The notes below the pieces were generated by a model. The model was not told where the DNA came from, searched no databases, and saw nothing but the letters and a program-made list of their open reading frames with translations. From Sphingobium scionense (GTDB lineage: Bacteria; Pseudomonadota; Alphaproteobacteria; Sphingomonadales; Sphingomonadaceae), in assembly GCF_014197035.1 (NCBI RefSeq), contig NZ_JACIEU010000015.1, forward strand, positions 78,163 through 142,162: a stretch of 64,000 bases of DNA, given 5' to 3'. Positions within the stretch are counted from its first letter, which is position 1; each line of letters starts with the position of its first letter. Positions 28,289-37,752 of the stretch are shown here, piece after piece. The position numbers were made by a program, and so were the translations under genes.

Positions 28289-29400
28289 CAGTTCCAGCCC
28301 ACCCAGGTGAAGAAGACGGCGAAGAAGGCGTCGAGCACGATCACCAGGAAGATCGCCTGGACCACCGCTGCGGTGGTGCGCAGGCCGACTTCCTCGGCAT
28401 TGGCCTTGACCTGCATGCCCTGGAAACAGCCGCTGATGCCGATGATCAGGCCGAACACCGGTGCCTTGATCAGGCCCACCCACAGATCGTGGATCGGCAC
28501 GACCTCGCGCAAGCGCTGGACGAAGGTGATCGGCGGAATATCGAGCGACACGGCGCACAGGAAGCCGCCGCCGATGATCGCGATGATCGAGGAATAGAAG
28601 CCGAGCAGCGGCATCATCACGACGACCGCCAGGGTGCGCGGCAGCACCAGCGCCTCCATCGGCGACACGCCGATGGTGCGCATCGCGTCGACCTCCTCGG
28701 TCAGCTTCATCGTGCCGAGCTGGGCGGCGAAGGCGGAGCCGGAGCGGCCGGCGACCATGATCGCGGTCATCAGCACGCCCAGTTCGCGGAAGGTAAGGCG
28801 GCCGACCAGGTTGATGGTCAGCATCTCCATGCCGAACTGGCGCAGCTGGACCGCGCCCTGCTGGGCGATGACGATGCCGATCAGGAAGCTCATCAGGCCG
28901 ATGATGCCCAGCGCGGATACGCCGACGACTTCGAACCGCTGGACCACGGCATTGATGCGGAAGCGGCTGGGATGGCGGATCAGCCCCCAGACCGTGACCA
29001 GCACGCCGCCGAAGAAGCCGAGCAGGCCGACCAGCGTGTTGACGGAGTTGATCACCGCCTCGCCGATCTGGCCCAATACCCGGTTGAAGGGAGAGACATA
29101 GGTCGGGCGGATATCGACCGGTTCGTCGATCTTGCCGACCGCGCCGATCAGCCGCTTGCAGTCCGTGCTGCCACCGGACACTTCCGTTTCCAGCCGCTTG
29201 ACGGTGCGGTGGATCGTCCAGGCGCCGATCGTGTCCATATGGTCGATATCGGCGACGTCGATGCAGGCGACCGGACCGGAAATGGCATCCAGCCGGTTCG
29301 GCATGTCGTTCAGACAGGCGATCGACCAGGTGCCGGACAGGCGTATGACCTTGCCGCCGTCGTCGCGGCTTTCCTCAACGAGATCAGCGGCTTTGTTCAT
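28288..29400 (-). CDS. mlaE: Mla-type permease with N-terminal STAS domain
   Basis: The protein has 370 residues. Residues 1-95 form a STAS-like domain (VIRLSGTWSIACLNDMPN, CIDVADIDHMDTIGAWTIHR), the part that in E. coli is the separate protein MlaB. The rest is a MlaE permease with about five membrane segments (IVIAQQGAVQLRQFGMEM, VAGRSGSAFAAQLGTMKLTEEVDAMRTIG). Fusion of STAS and permease explains why no mlaB gene is present here. It is the first gene of the operon and is divergent from the HAD gene. Confidence 0.93.
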   Translation of the reverse strand: MNKAADLVEESRDDGGKVIRLSGTWSIACLNDMPNRLDAISGPVACIDVADIDHMDTIGAWTIHRTVKRLETEVSGGSTDCKRLIGAVGKIDEPVDIRPTYVSPFNRVLGQIGEAVINSVNTLVGLLGFFGGVLVTVWGLIRHPSRFRINAVVQRFEVVGVSALGIIGLMSFLIGIVIAQQGAVQLRQFGMEMLTINLVGRLTFRELGVLMTAIMVAGRSGSAFAAQLGTMKLTEEVDAMRTIGVSPMEALVLPRTLAVVVMMPLLGFYSSIIAIIGGGFLCAVSLDIPPITFVQRLREVVPIHDLWVGLIKAPVFGLIIGISGCFQGMQVKANAEEVGLRTTAAVVQAIFLVIVLDAFFAVFFTWVGWN

Positions 29401-29498
29401 GTGGAGGGATTAGTGGTCCATTATCGGTTGCGCGGCAAGCCGAAACGGCCCATCCGCCAGACAGAACGACGGGCAGGGATAAAAGTTTCGGACACGGC

Positions 29499-30173
29499 AT
29501 GACATACAGGTTGGCGATTTACGACATGGACCGCACGGTGACCTTTTCGGGCACCTATACCGGCTTTCTCATCCATGTGGCCGCCCATATGGCGCCCTGG
29601 CGATTGATCTTCCTGCCGCTCATTCCGTTCGTCATGCTGGCCTATGTGGTGAAGCTGATCAGCCGCCAGACGCTCAAGGAAACCAACCAGTGGCTGATGA
29701 TCGGCGGCCGGGTGGACCGGGCGAAGCTGCAGTCGCATATCGAAAGCTATGCCGACAAGGTGATGGCGAAGAATGTCCGCGCCGGCGCGCTGGAGCAGAT
29801 CGCCAAGGACCGCGCGGCGGGCTATCGGCTGGTGCTCGCCACCGCCTCCTATCGCCTCTATGTCGAGGCGATCGCGCGGCGGCTGGGCTTCGACACGGTG
29901 ATCGCGACCGACCATGTCGGGCAGGATCTGCCCTATGTCCGCGCCAAGATCGCGGGCGAGAATTGCTACGACACCGGCAAGTTGCGGATGATCAAGGCGT
30001 GGATGGCGGCCGAGGCGATCGACCGCAGCCAGGCGCATATCCGCGCCTATTCCGACCATGTGTCGGACGCGCCGATGCTGGAATTTGCCGACGAGGCCTT
30101 CGCCTCCAACCCGCACCCGCCGCTCGCCAAGCTGGCGGCCGAGCGCGGCTGGACGCGGGTGGACTGGAGCTAA
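29499..30173 (+). CDS. HAD-IB family phosphatase, possibly membrane-associated
   Basis: The protein has 224 residues. It has HAD motif I YDMDRT (Asp-x-Asp-x-Thr, residues 8-13), motif II in VLATASY and motif IV as YSDHVSDAPML. A hydrophobic segment at about 35-55 (WRLIFLPLIPFVMLAYVVKL) is in the cap region. It resembles SerB-like/HAD-IB phosphatases of unknown substrate. Its stop is 4 bases from the stop of the convergent AsmA-like gene. Confidence 0.88.
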   Translation: MTYRLAIYDMDRTVTFSGTYTGFLIHVAAHMAPWRLIFLPLIPFVMLAYVVKLISRQTLKETNQWLMIGGRVDRAKLQSHIESYADKVMAKNVRAGALEQIAKDRAAGYRLVLATASYRLYVEAIARRLGFDTVIATDHVGQDLPYVRAKIAGENCYDTGKLRMIKAWMAAEAIDRSQAHIRAYSDHVSDAPMLEFADEAFASNPHPPLAKLAAERGWTRVDWS

Positions 30174-30177
30174 GGGA

Positions 30178-32031
30178 TCAGCGCATCGCGGTGCGGGCAA
30201 GCGCATCGCAATCGGCGTCGCCCACGGTCGGCTGCTTCTGGCCACCGATCGCATCGCCGATCATCCTGATTATGCCCTTGGCCGATCGGGCGTCCCTGGG
30301 CAGCTGAATATCGGGCGTCTTGATCGTGCCGCCGACCGGCACGCTGCCCTTCAGCCGCAACAGGCTGTCCTGCTTGGGCACGCCGCTCAGCGCCAGCGCC
30401 AGGCGCTCGTCCGACAGGCGGATCGTGCCGCTGGCCTGGGTCTGGGCGCGGGAGGTGTCGATCAGCACCGGACCCGGCCGGGCGATACCGTCACGCACGT
30501 CGAGCCGGGTGATGATGCAGCGCAGGACGGCCTCCTTCCGCTTCGACAGGGTCAGACCACGGCCGACATCCTGTCCCATCAGGGCGGCGGTGCGGTCCGG
30601 GATGCGGCCATCGCGGGCGACGAGGGCGATCGTGCCGGTGGATGTACCCAGCGCCTGACGGATGGTTTTGCCTCGTCCCTTGATCGCGACCCGGCCGACC
30701 AGGGCGCCGTCGATCCGGGCATCGGGGAAGAAATCGAGCAGCCGTGCGCCGCGCATCGTCATGGCGATATCGAGCAGGGGGCCGCCGTCGCGCTGGTCGA
30801 CGCCGATCCGGCCGGACAGCGTGCCGCGTGTGAGGCCCAGCGTCAGTGGTTCGACCGACAGCCGGCTGTGTTCCAGGCTGATCGTGCCAGTGAGCGAGCG
30901 GAACGGGCTGGGGCCGGGCCACAGCAATTGCCGGACCTGGAGGTCCAGTTTGCCGTCCGTGTGATCGACGGTGGCGAGGTCGATCGCCGTATCGGGGATC
31001 AGGCGCGGTCCGAGCCTTGCGCGCTTGGCCGCCGCCTTCGCCTTGCCGGCATTGCTCGCCAGATCGTCGAAATCGAAGCGGTCGGCGCTGAGCGCACCGT
31101 CGATCCTGGTGCGGCCGTCACGCTTGCGGATGGTCGCGTGACCGGCAATGTCGGACCGGCCGATGGTGCCTTTCAGTCCCTCGACGATCCAGTCCGGCCG
31201 GTCGCGTGTCACCCGCGCGGTCAGGCGGACCGGCTGGGTACCGGGCAGGCCCGCCTCGATGATGGCGTCGAGCAGGGCGAGGTCGGTGCCATGGGCGGTC
31301 GCCTCGCCGCGCAGATGACCGATGTCGAGCGGGCCATCCATCGTGCCCTTGAGGGTGAAGCCGACGGCATCGCCGGTGATCGCGGCGTCGAACGGCCAGC
31401 GCTGGCCCGGCCGGCTGTCGAGGATCGGGCCGCCGGTCGCAGTGACGGTGACAGGGTGGCCGCGCACATCGCCCTTGCCCGACAGGCGCAGGCCATGCTG
31501 GTCCACCGTCAGCGCAGCATCGACCGATCGCCCGCGCTTGTCGTCACGATAGGCGATGCGGCTGTTGCTGACGATCAGGCTGTGCAGCGCCGGATGGCCG
31601 CCGCGCCGATCGCTGCCTTTGCTGCGCTCGCCGCTCCAGTTCTCGCGGCCCTGCGCGTCGCGATAGAATTGGAGCCGGGCGCGCCGCGCCTCCAGCCGCT
31701 CCAGCACCGGCCCGCCGGTCAGCAGGCCCCAGACCGAAAAGCCGGCGCGGATTTCACCAATCCGGGCCAGGTCAGGCAGGGTGGGTCTGACCCAGCCGGG
31801 TTGCGGCACGCGCAGGTCGCGCAGGGTGACGACGGGGTGGAAGGAGAGGCTGTCCTCCCGCGCCATCGCGCCGATCGTCACCGGCTTGCCGATACGGTCG
31901 GACAGGTGGCGCTCGATCGGCGCCTTCATCCAGCCCCATGGGAAGACGGCGAGCGCCAGCAACAGGATCGCACAAAGCAGGGGCAGGCCCACCAGACAAC
32001 GCACCACCCATCGCTTCGCCCCTTTTGCCAT
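30178..32031 (-). CDS. AsmA family protein
   Basis: The protein has 617 residues. It has an N-terminal membrane anchor (GLPLLCAILLLALAVFPWGW) and a long periplasmic part with AsmA features: KAPIERHLSDRIGKPVTIG near the N-terminus, and at the C-terminal part LLDIAMTMRGARLLDFFPD and GKGKTIRQALG-type sequence (IKGRGKTIRQALGTSTG). AsmA-like proteins form bridge-like lipid conduits between the membranes, which fits the nearby MCE operon, although they are not in one transcript. It is convergent with the HAD gene. Confidence 0.9.
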   Translation of the reverse strand: MAKGAKRWVVRCLVGLPLLCAILLLALAVFPWGWMKAPIERHLSDRIGKPVTIGAMAREDSLSFHPVVTLRDLRVPQPGWVRPTLPDLARIGEIRAGFSVWGLLTGGPVLERLEARRARLQFYRDAQGRENWSGERSKGSDRRGGHPALHSLIVSNSRIAYRDDKRGRSVDAALTVDQHGLRLSGKGDVRGHPVTVTATGGPILDSRPGQRWPFDAAITGDAVGFTLKGTMDGPLDIGHLRGEATAHGTDLALLDAIIEAGLPGTQPVRLTARVTRDRPDWIVEGLKGTIGRSDIAGHATIRKRDGRTRIDGALSADRFDFDDLASNAGKAKAAAKRARLGPRLIPDTAIDLATVDHTDGKLDLQVRQLLWPGPSPFRSLTGTISLEHSRLSVEPLTLGLTRGTLSGRIGVDQRDGGPLLDIAMTMRGARLLDFFPDARIDGALVGRVAIKGRGKTIRQALGTSTGTIALVARDGRIPDRTAALMGQDVGRGLTLSKRKEAVLRCIITRLDVRDGIARPGPVLIDTSRAQTQASGTIRLSDERLALALSGVPKQDSLLRLKGSVPVGGTIKTPDIQLPRDARSAKGIIRMIGDAIGGQKQPTVGDADCDALARTAMR

Positions 32032-32098
32032 CCGTATCGCTCTCCCGTCCGGCCCGATTGGCCATGTCGGGGCTCAACGCATGGCATTGCGGCTTGGT

Positions 32099-33031
32099 TC
32101 AGAGCACGCGATTGGGCAGCGGTTCCTCCGCCACGAAGGCGCGGATATTGGCGAGCAGCATCTGCGCCATCTGCGCCACCGCCGCGTCGGTCGCGCCGCC
32201 GGTATGGGGCGTCAGGATGCAATGGGGGACATCGGCCCAGCGCGCCGGATCGGTCGGTTCCTGCGCATAGACGTCGAGCGCCGCGCCGCCCAGCCGACCG
32301 GCGTGCAGCGCATCGATCAGCGCGTCCTCGTCCACCAGCCGCCCGCGCGCGACATTGACCAGCAGGCCGTCGGGGCCGAGCGCGTCGAGGATAGCGGCGG
32401 AGATCATACCGCGATTGTCGTCCGTGGCGCGCGCCGCGACGACCAATATGTCGCTCTCGGCCGCTAATGCCGCCAGGCTGTCGCTGCGCGGCCAGGCGAG
32501 GCCGGGCTTGTCCCGCGGCCCCCACCAGCGGGTCGTCATGCGCAGCGCATCGGCGCGCGCCGCGATGGCGATGCCGATACTGCCCATGCCGATGATCCCC
32601 AGCCGGGTGCCGGCGATCGAGCGGGTGATGGTCTTGCCGCCGGGTAGCCATTCGCCCGCGCGCAACGCCCGGTCGCCGCTGACGATCTGGCGTCGATGCG
32701 CGAGGATCAGGCCGATCGCATGGTCGGCGACATCCTCGGCATTGGCGTCGCCGGCATGGCTGACGGCTATGCCGTGCGCCCGTGCCCAGTCGAGATCGAC
32801 CCCGTCATAGCCGACGGTGAAGCAGGCGATCAGCCGCAGCCGCGTCATCGCCGCCAGCATATCGCGATCGAGCCGGAACTCGCCGGCCGTCACCAATATC
32901 TCCGCCTCGCCAAGGCGGGCGCGCCCGGCCTCCTCCCATAGCCCCATGACGTCATATTGCATCGCCAGGATCGGCAGCAGCGGCGCCAGATGGGGCTGGG
33001 CGATCAGGATGACCGGGCGCAGGTGGGCCAT
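32099..33031 (-). CDS. D-isomer 2-hydroxyacid dehydrogenase
   Basis: The protein has 310 residues from the ATG at 33031, whose first base overlaps the upstream stop (TAATG). It has the NAD-binding motif GIIGMGSIG, VARGRLVDEDAL with the catalytic Arg, QEP with Glu, and LTPHTGG with the catalytic His. It reduces a 2-keto acid or oxidises a D-2-hydroxy acid; the family GHRPR/phosphoglycerate-type is not resolved from sequence. It follows the cystathionine gamma-synthase-type gene in the same operon. Confidence 0.92.
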   Translation of the reverse strand: MAHLRPVILIAQPHLAPLLPILAMQYDVMGLWEEAGRARLGEAEILVTAGEFRLDRDMLAAMTRLRLIACFTVGYDGVDLDWARAHGIAVSHAGDANAEDVADHAIGLILAHRRQIVSGDRALRAGEWLPGGKTITRSIAGTRLGIIGMGSIGIAIAARADALRMTTRWWGPRDKPGLAWPRSDSLAALAAESDILVVAARATDDNRGMISAAILDALGPDGLLVNVARGRLVDEDALIDALHAGRLGGAALDVYAQEPTDPARWADVPHCILTPHTGGATDAAVAQMAQMLLANIRAFVAEEPLPNRVL

Positions 33032-34371
33032 TATCCTATCGCCTTCAGCGCCTGGGCGAAGTCGGCGATCAGATCGTCGGCATCCTCGCAACCGATCGAG
33101 ATGCGCACCATATTGTCGCCGATCGCCAGTGCCTTCTTGCGCTCGGCCGGCACCGACAAATGGGTCATCGCGGCGGGATGGCTGGCCAGCGTCTCGGTGC
33201 CGCCCAGGCTCACCGCCAGCTTGGCGATCTTGAGCGCGTCAAGGAAGGCGAAGGCTTCCGCCTCGCCACCTTTCAGATAGAGCGAGAAGGTGGAACCCGC
33301 GCCGGTGCAGTGGCGGCGATAGATATCGGCCTGCCGCTCGGTCTCGGGGAAGCCGAGATAGACGACCTTCTCCACCTGCGGCTGGTCCTTCAGCCAAGCG
33401 CAGACCTTTTCCGCATTTTCGCCCGCGCGGCTCATCCGCAATTCCAGCGTCTCCAGCGACCGCAACAGCATCCAGGCGCTGTGCGGGTCGAGGATCGTGC
33501 CGATCGTGTTGCGCATCAGGCGGATGCCGTTGATGAGCGCGTTGGAGCCCAGCACGCCGCCCGCGACCAGATCGCTATGTCCGCCGGCATATTTGGTCAG
33601 GCTGTAGATGACGAGGTCGGCGCCATGGGTGATCGGTCGGTGCCACAGGGGCGCCAGGAAGGTATTGTCGATCGCGATCGGCGGGACATGATCTTCGCCG
33701 GCGAACAGCGCATCGCGGCGCGCGACCACCGCTTCCAGATCGACCAGCACGTTGGTCGGATTGGCCGGGCTTTCCAGATAGAGCATGGCGACCCGGCCCA
33801 GCCCCTTGGCCTTCTCGATCACCGCGCCAATTTCTTCCTCGGTCGCGCCGGCGGGGAAATCGAGCCACTGCACCCCGAAGCGGCCAAGGATGCGGCCGAT
33901 CAGCGATTCGGTCGCGGCATAGAGGGGGGCTGAATGGACGATCACGTCACCCGGCTGCACCAGCGCAAGCAGGGTGGTGGCGATCGCCGACATGCCGCTG
34001 GAAAAGAGCAAAGCGTCCTCCGCTTCCTCCCACACCGACAGCCGATCTTCGGCAATCTCCTGATTGGGGCCGTTGAAGCGCGAATAGACCAGCCCCTCGG
34101 CGCCGCCGGGACGGATCCCGGTGACCCCCTCGAAATGGCGCTTGCCCGCGGCCGCGCTCTCGAAGGCGAAGGTGGAGGTCAGGAAGATCGGGGGTTTCAA
34201 TGACCCTTCGGACAGGGTCGGGTCATAGCCATGGCCCATCATCAGGGTCGCGGGCTTCAGCTTGCGGCCGTCAATCTCCAGGATCGGGGCCTTGGGGCGG
34301 CGGCGATTATGGGGCGGCTCGGCGCCGGTCAGATCTGCCTCGGTGACGGGGGGCGGGGTTTCGCCGGTCAT
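33031..34371 (-). CDS. Cystathionine gamma-synthase / trans-sulfuration family PLP enzyme
   Basis: The protein has about 446 residues from the ATG at 34371, preceded by AGGAG. It is a fold-type I PLP enzyme of the Cys/Met metabolism family: FSSGMSAIATTLLALVQPGD, VIYSLTKYAGGHSD with the PLP lysine, and GGTETLASHPAAMTHL near the C-terminus. An N-terminal Pro-rich extension of about 40 residues precedes the catalytic core. Reactions in the family include gamma-synthase, beta-lyase and methionine gamma-lyase; sequence does not decide. Translationally coupled with the dehydrogenase. Confidence 0.9.
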   Translation of the reverse strand: MTGETPPPVTEADLTGAEPPHNRRRPKAPILEIDGRKLKPATLMMGHGYDPTLSEGSLKPPIFLTSTFAFESAAAGKRHFEGVTGIRPGGAEGLVYSRFNGPNQEIAEDRLSVWEEAEDALLFSSGMSAIATTLLALVQPGDVIVHSAPLYAATESLIGRILGRFGVQWLDFPAGATEEEIGAVIEKAKGLGRVAMLYLESPANPTNVLVDLEAVVARRDALFAGEDHVPPIAIDNTFLAPLWHRPITHGADLVIYSLTKYAGGHSDLVAGGVLGSNALINGIRLMRNTIGTILDPHSAWMLLRSLETLELRMSRAGENAEKVCAWLKDQPQVEKVVYLGFPETERQADIYRRHCTGAGSTFSLYLKGGEAEAFAFLDALKIAKLAVSLGGTETLASHPAAMTHLSVPAERKKALAIGDNMVRISIGCEDADDLIADFAQALKAIG

Positions 34372-34605
34372 GTCATTCTCCTGCATCTGGCGGCCTCTGC
34401 TGTGCCGCTCATTGGATGGTGGACTGTAACGCAGGAGCGGGGGAAGGGGCCAGAGAAGAGTGATATAATCTTTCGTGACGCGGTATGATTGTTTCTAGCA
34501 AGATGAGTGATGATGGGGGAGGGCGCCCCTGTTTTCGGAGAAAGCCCGGAGCATAACAAAGGTCCGGCTCTGCGTTATCCGCGCAGCGGCCCGCATCCTT
34601 TCCGG

Positions 34606-35847
34606 TCAGAGGCGGCCCATCGATTGCAGGATATGCACGACGTCAGACCCGATATGGTCGTAAAAGGCGTAGAGACCGGAACAGAGATAGTTGAGGCCCG
34701 CCTCCCCCTCTCGCGTCCGGATCAGTCGGTTTTTGGGACATTCGCCATAGCATAGCCGCAGATAGTCGCAGCTGCGGCACTTGGTGGGAAGCGCGGCACT
34801 CTTGGCCCGGCCGAATCTTTCCTGTGCGGGCGAGAATGCCAGATTGCCCATATGCGCCTGATGGATGTTGCCCAGGCGATATTCGGGATAGACGAAGTGG
34901 TCGCAGGAGAAGACTTCGCCATCATGCTCCACGGCGACGGCCTTGCCGCAGACTTCGCCCTGGGTACACATTTGTGCGGGCATTCCCGCGGCCTGCGCCA
35001 CCGCAGTTTCGAACAGGTTGACGTGGACGCGGCCGATGTCGGTAGCGAACCATTCGTCCCACACGCCGCTCAGAAATCGCCCGTAATCATCGGGATCGAC
35101 GGACCAGTCGGTGACGATGGAATCGGGGTGACCCGGCCGTGCGCGCGGGTCTCCTTCCAGCGGCGGCTCGTCCATCCGCGCAGGAGCCGTCACCTTGAAC
35201 TGGCGTGGCTCGACTGCTGGGGTGAACTGGACGCGCCAGGTGCCGAGCTGGTCGACAAGAAAACGATAAACCTCGCGCGGATGCAGGGCATTTTCGCGAT
35301 TGACGACACACAGTGCCGCGAAGGGGATGTCGGCCTCGCGAAGCATTTGTGCTGCTGCCATAACCCGGTCGAACGTGGGTTGTCCGTTCTTGGTCAGGCG
35401 ATAGCGGTCGTGCAGCCGTTGTGGACCATCGATCGACAGACCGACATGGAAATGGTTCCGCTTGAGGAAGTCGATCCACCGTGCATCGAGCAAGAGGCCA
35501 TTGGTCTGCAGATCGTTCTCGATCCGCTGGCCAGGCTTGCCATGTTTCGCCTGCAACGCCACGACCTTCTCGAAGAAGGCGAGTCCCATCAGCGTGGGTT
35601 CGCCCCCTTGCCATGAGAAGATCACCTCTTCGCCGGTCTGCGCCTCGATATATTGGCGGATATGCTGATCGAGCGTCGCATCATCCATCCGCACGTGGCG
35701 CTTATGGCCAAGCAGGTCGGTCTTGTGCAGATAGAAGCAATAAGCGCAGTCGATATTGCACTCTGCCCCGCCCGGCTTGACCATGGCGTGGAAGCGATAG
35801 GTCGATCCGCGGATCAGGGTCTCCCGTCTAAGCGTCGGCATATGCAT
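34606..35847 (-). CDS. Anaerobic-type sulfatase-maturating radical SAM enzyme (anSME)
   Basis: The protein has 413 residues. The radical SAM cluster motif CNIDCAYC is at about 30-37. The SPASM region has further Cys (CTQGEVCGKAVAVEHDGE, FSCDHFVYPEY, CRSCDYLRLCYGECPKNR), which should hold two extra Fe-S clusters. Sequences such as IFSWQGGEPTLMGLAFF are typical of anSME. It oxidises a Ser or Cys in a sulfatase to formylglycine. The sulfatase gene lies directly upstream on the same strand and is of the Ser type, so enzyme and substrate are neighbours. No clear ribosome site precedes the ATG at 35847. Confidence 0.93.
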   Translation of the reverse strand: MHMPTLRRETLIRGSTYRFHAMVKPGGAECNIDCAYCFYLHKTDLLGHKRHVRMDDATLDQHIRQYIEAQTGEEVIFSWQGGEPTLMGLAFFEKVVALQAKHGKPGQRIENDLQTNGLLLDARWIDFLKRNHFHVGLSIDGPQRLHDRYRLTKNGQPTFDRVMAAAQMLREADIPFAALCVVNRENALHPREVYRFLVDQLGTWRVQFTPAVEPRQFKVTAPARMDEPPLEGDPRARPGHPDSIVTDWSVDPDDYGRFLSGVWDEWFATDIGRVHVNLFETAVAQAAGMPAQMCTQGEVCGKAVAVEHDGEVFSCDHFVYPEYRLGNIHQAHMGNLAFSPAQERFGRAKSAALPTKCRSCDYLRLCYGECPKNRLIRTREGEAGLNYLCSGLYAFYDHIGSDVVHILQSMGRL

Positions 35848-35895
35848 CGGAGCACCATAAAATTGATGTGCCCGAACGCATAGACGGGACCCTGT

Positions 35896-37492
35896 TCAAT
35901 TCGAGGCCTTTTGCAGCTTTTCCGTCGTCTTCGAAAGATCGAACGATGGCGCGATCTGCAATGGCGGATGATCGATCAGCGACTTCACGTGTGCGCCCAG
36001 CAAATCCTGGATCGGCCCCATAAGCCACTGCTTACGTTCAGTGCCGTAAGTCTGGTCGGTGACGGTGTCGAATGTCTCATACGGATCGAAGTGAAGGTTG
36101 ATAGCCATCGGAAATTTCAGTTCTTTCCATGGATCGAAAAAGCCTTCCGACGTTGCGAAATGCATCTTCCACTTGTCCAGACGAACTGCTCTGATATCGC
36201 TGCCTTCATAATAGATATAATCTTTACGGTTGGAATGGTCGGACTTGCCTTCCCACCAGTCGAGGTTGTTGACCCCGTCGATTACCTGGTTCTTTTCCTT
36301 CAGCACGCGTGCGGCAGCATCGGGAACACCGGCGGCGGCGGCAAGGGTGGTGAACACGTCCATGTTCGCCTGAATGCCTTGCTTCACCTGACCGCCGGGT
36401 ATGTGTCCTGGCCACCAGGCGATGAACGGTACGCGGACGCCACCCTCATAGGTGGTCATCTTCTCGCCCCGGAACGGGGTCGTACCACCATGGATGCGGG
36501 CATTGTGCGACGGGCCGTTATCGGTCGACCAGATGACGATGGTGTTGTCGAGCGCGCCCATGGCCTTCAGCCGTTCGAGCAGCGCGCCGACTTGCTTGTC
36601 ATGCTCGATCATGCCCGATCCATAGATATCGTCGGCCATTGTCGCATCCTGTGCCAGATAGCGGTTTTCGTCGCTAAGATGCTGGAACAGGTGCATGCGG
36701 CTGGGGTTGAGCCAGACGAACCAGGGCTTTCCGGCCGCTTTCGCGCGGTTCACGAAATCGAGGCTCGCATCTATGAAAGTTGCGTCGATCGTTTTCATCC
36801 GCTCAATCGTCAGCGGGCCAGTGTCCTGGATTTTTTGTTTGCCCACAACGCCAAAGCGTGGATCGATGGTCTTGTCGTCCACATTGGTGGACCAACTGTG
36901 CAGCACCCCCCGCGGCCCATATTTGGCCTTGAACGCCGGATCTTTCGGATAATCCCGCTGCTCGGGCGTTTCTTCGGCATTCAGATGATAAAGGTTACCG
37001 AAAAACTCGTCGAATCCATGCATGGTGGGCAGGGCGGAATTATTGTCGCCAAGATGATTCTTGCCGAATTGACCTGTGGCATAGCCCCGTCCCTTCAACA
37101 CTTCGGCCAGGCTAGGCGACCCGGCCTGCAATCCGAGCGGCGACCCGGGAAGCCCGACCGACGTCATTCCGGATCGGATATTGGCCGGTGATCAGCGATG
37201 CACGACCGGCCGTGGAGGATGGCTGGGCATAATGTTCGGTGAACATTGCCCCTTCCTTGGCCAGCCGGTCGATATTGGGCGTGGTATAGCCCATCACCCC
37301 CTGACCATAAGCGCTGACATTGCTCCAGCCGACATCGTCGGGATAGATGATGAGAATATTGGGCGGAGCGGTTGGCGTTTGTGTCGTCCGGACGTCTGAC
37401 TGAGCCGCGACCGGCGCAGTCCATAGCGCGAGCGCTGCGGTCCCCAGGGCCAGCCTGTTCAAATCAGATTTCAATGAAGTCAGCAAGACCAT
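35896..37492 (-). pseudogene. Ser-type arylsulfatase, frameshifted near the active site
   Basis: An N-terminal part (start ATG 37492, signal peptide ending TAPVAAQS) encodes [17 protein letters not shown] (metal site) and [18 protein letters not shown], where the second Ser takes the place of the formylglycine Cys. The frame then breaks at about 37168. The rest continues in another frame from 37167 with [46 protein letters not shown] and a normal sulfatase end at 35896. Related enzymes read IRTG-[LM]T-x-VGLPG here, so the sequence fits loss of one copy of a 5-base CCGGA tandem. The two halves together give a full-length sulfatase (about 530 residues). It may be a pseudogene, a slippage-switched gene or a sequencing error. 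Confidence 0.85.
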
Positions 37493-37752
37493 GGCCACCC
37501 TCCGTGGTGCAGAAATATACCTGCGTGACGAGAGCCGTAGCTCCGACAGACTGGGGCAGATGAACGCGAACGCCGATGCCTGGTCAATCGGGAAAAACCC
37601 GGACCGCAAGCAGGGAAGCCGCTCGGGCCAACGCGATTTTTTTCCATAAATCGATAAGTTTACTCGACGCCTATCCGACGATTTCGCCCACGATGCCTCC
37701 ACAGGCGGGCCTCGCCTTTCCCTCGCTCGCTACACCTCCTACATCTCACCCG

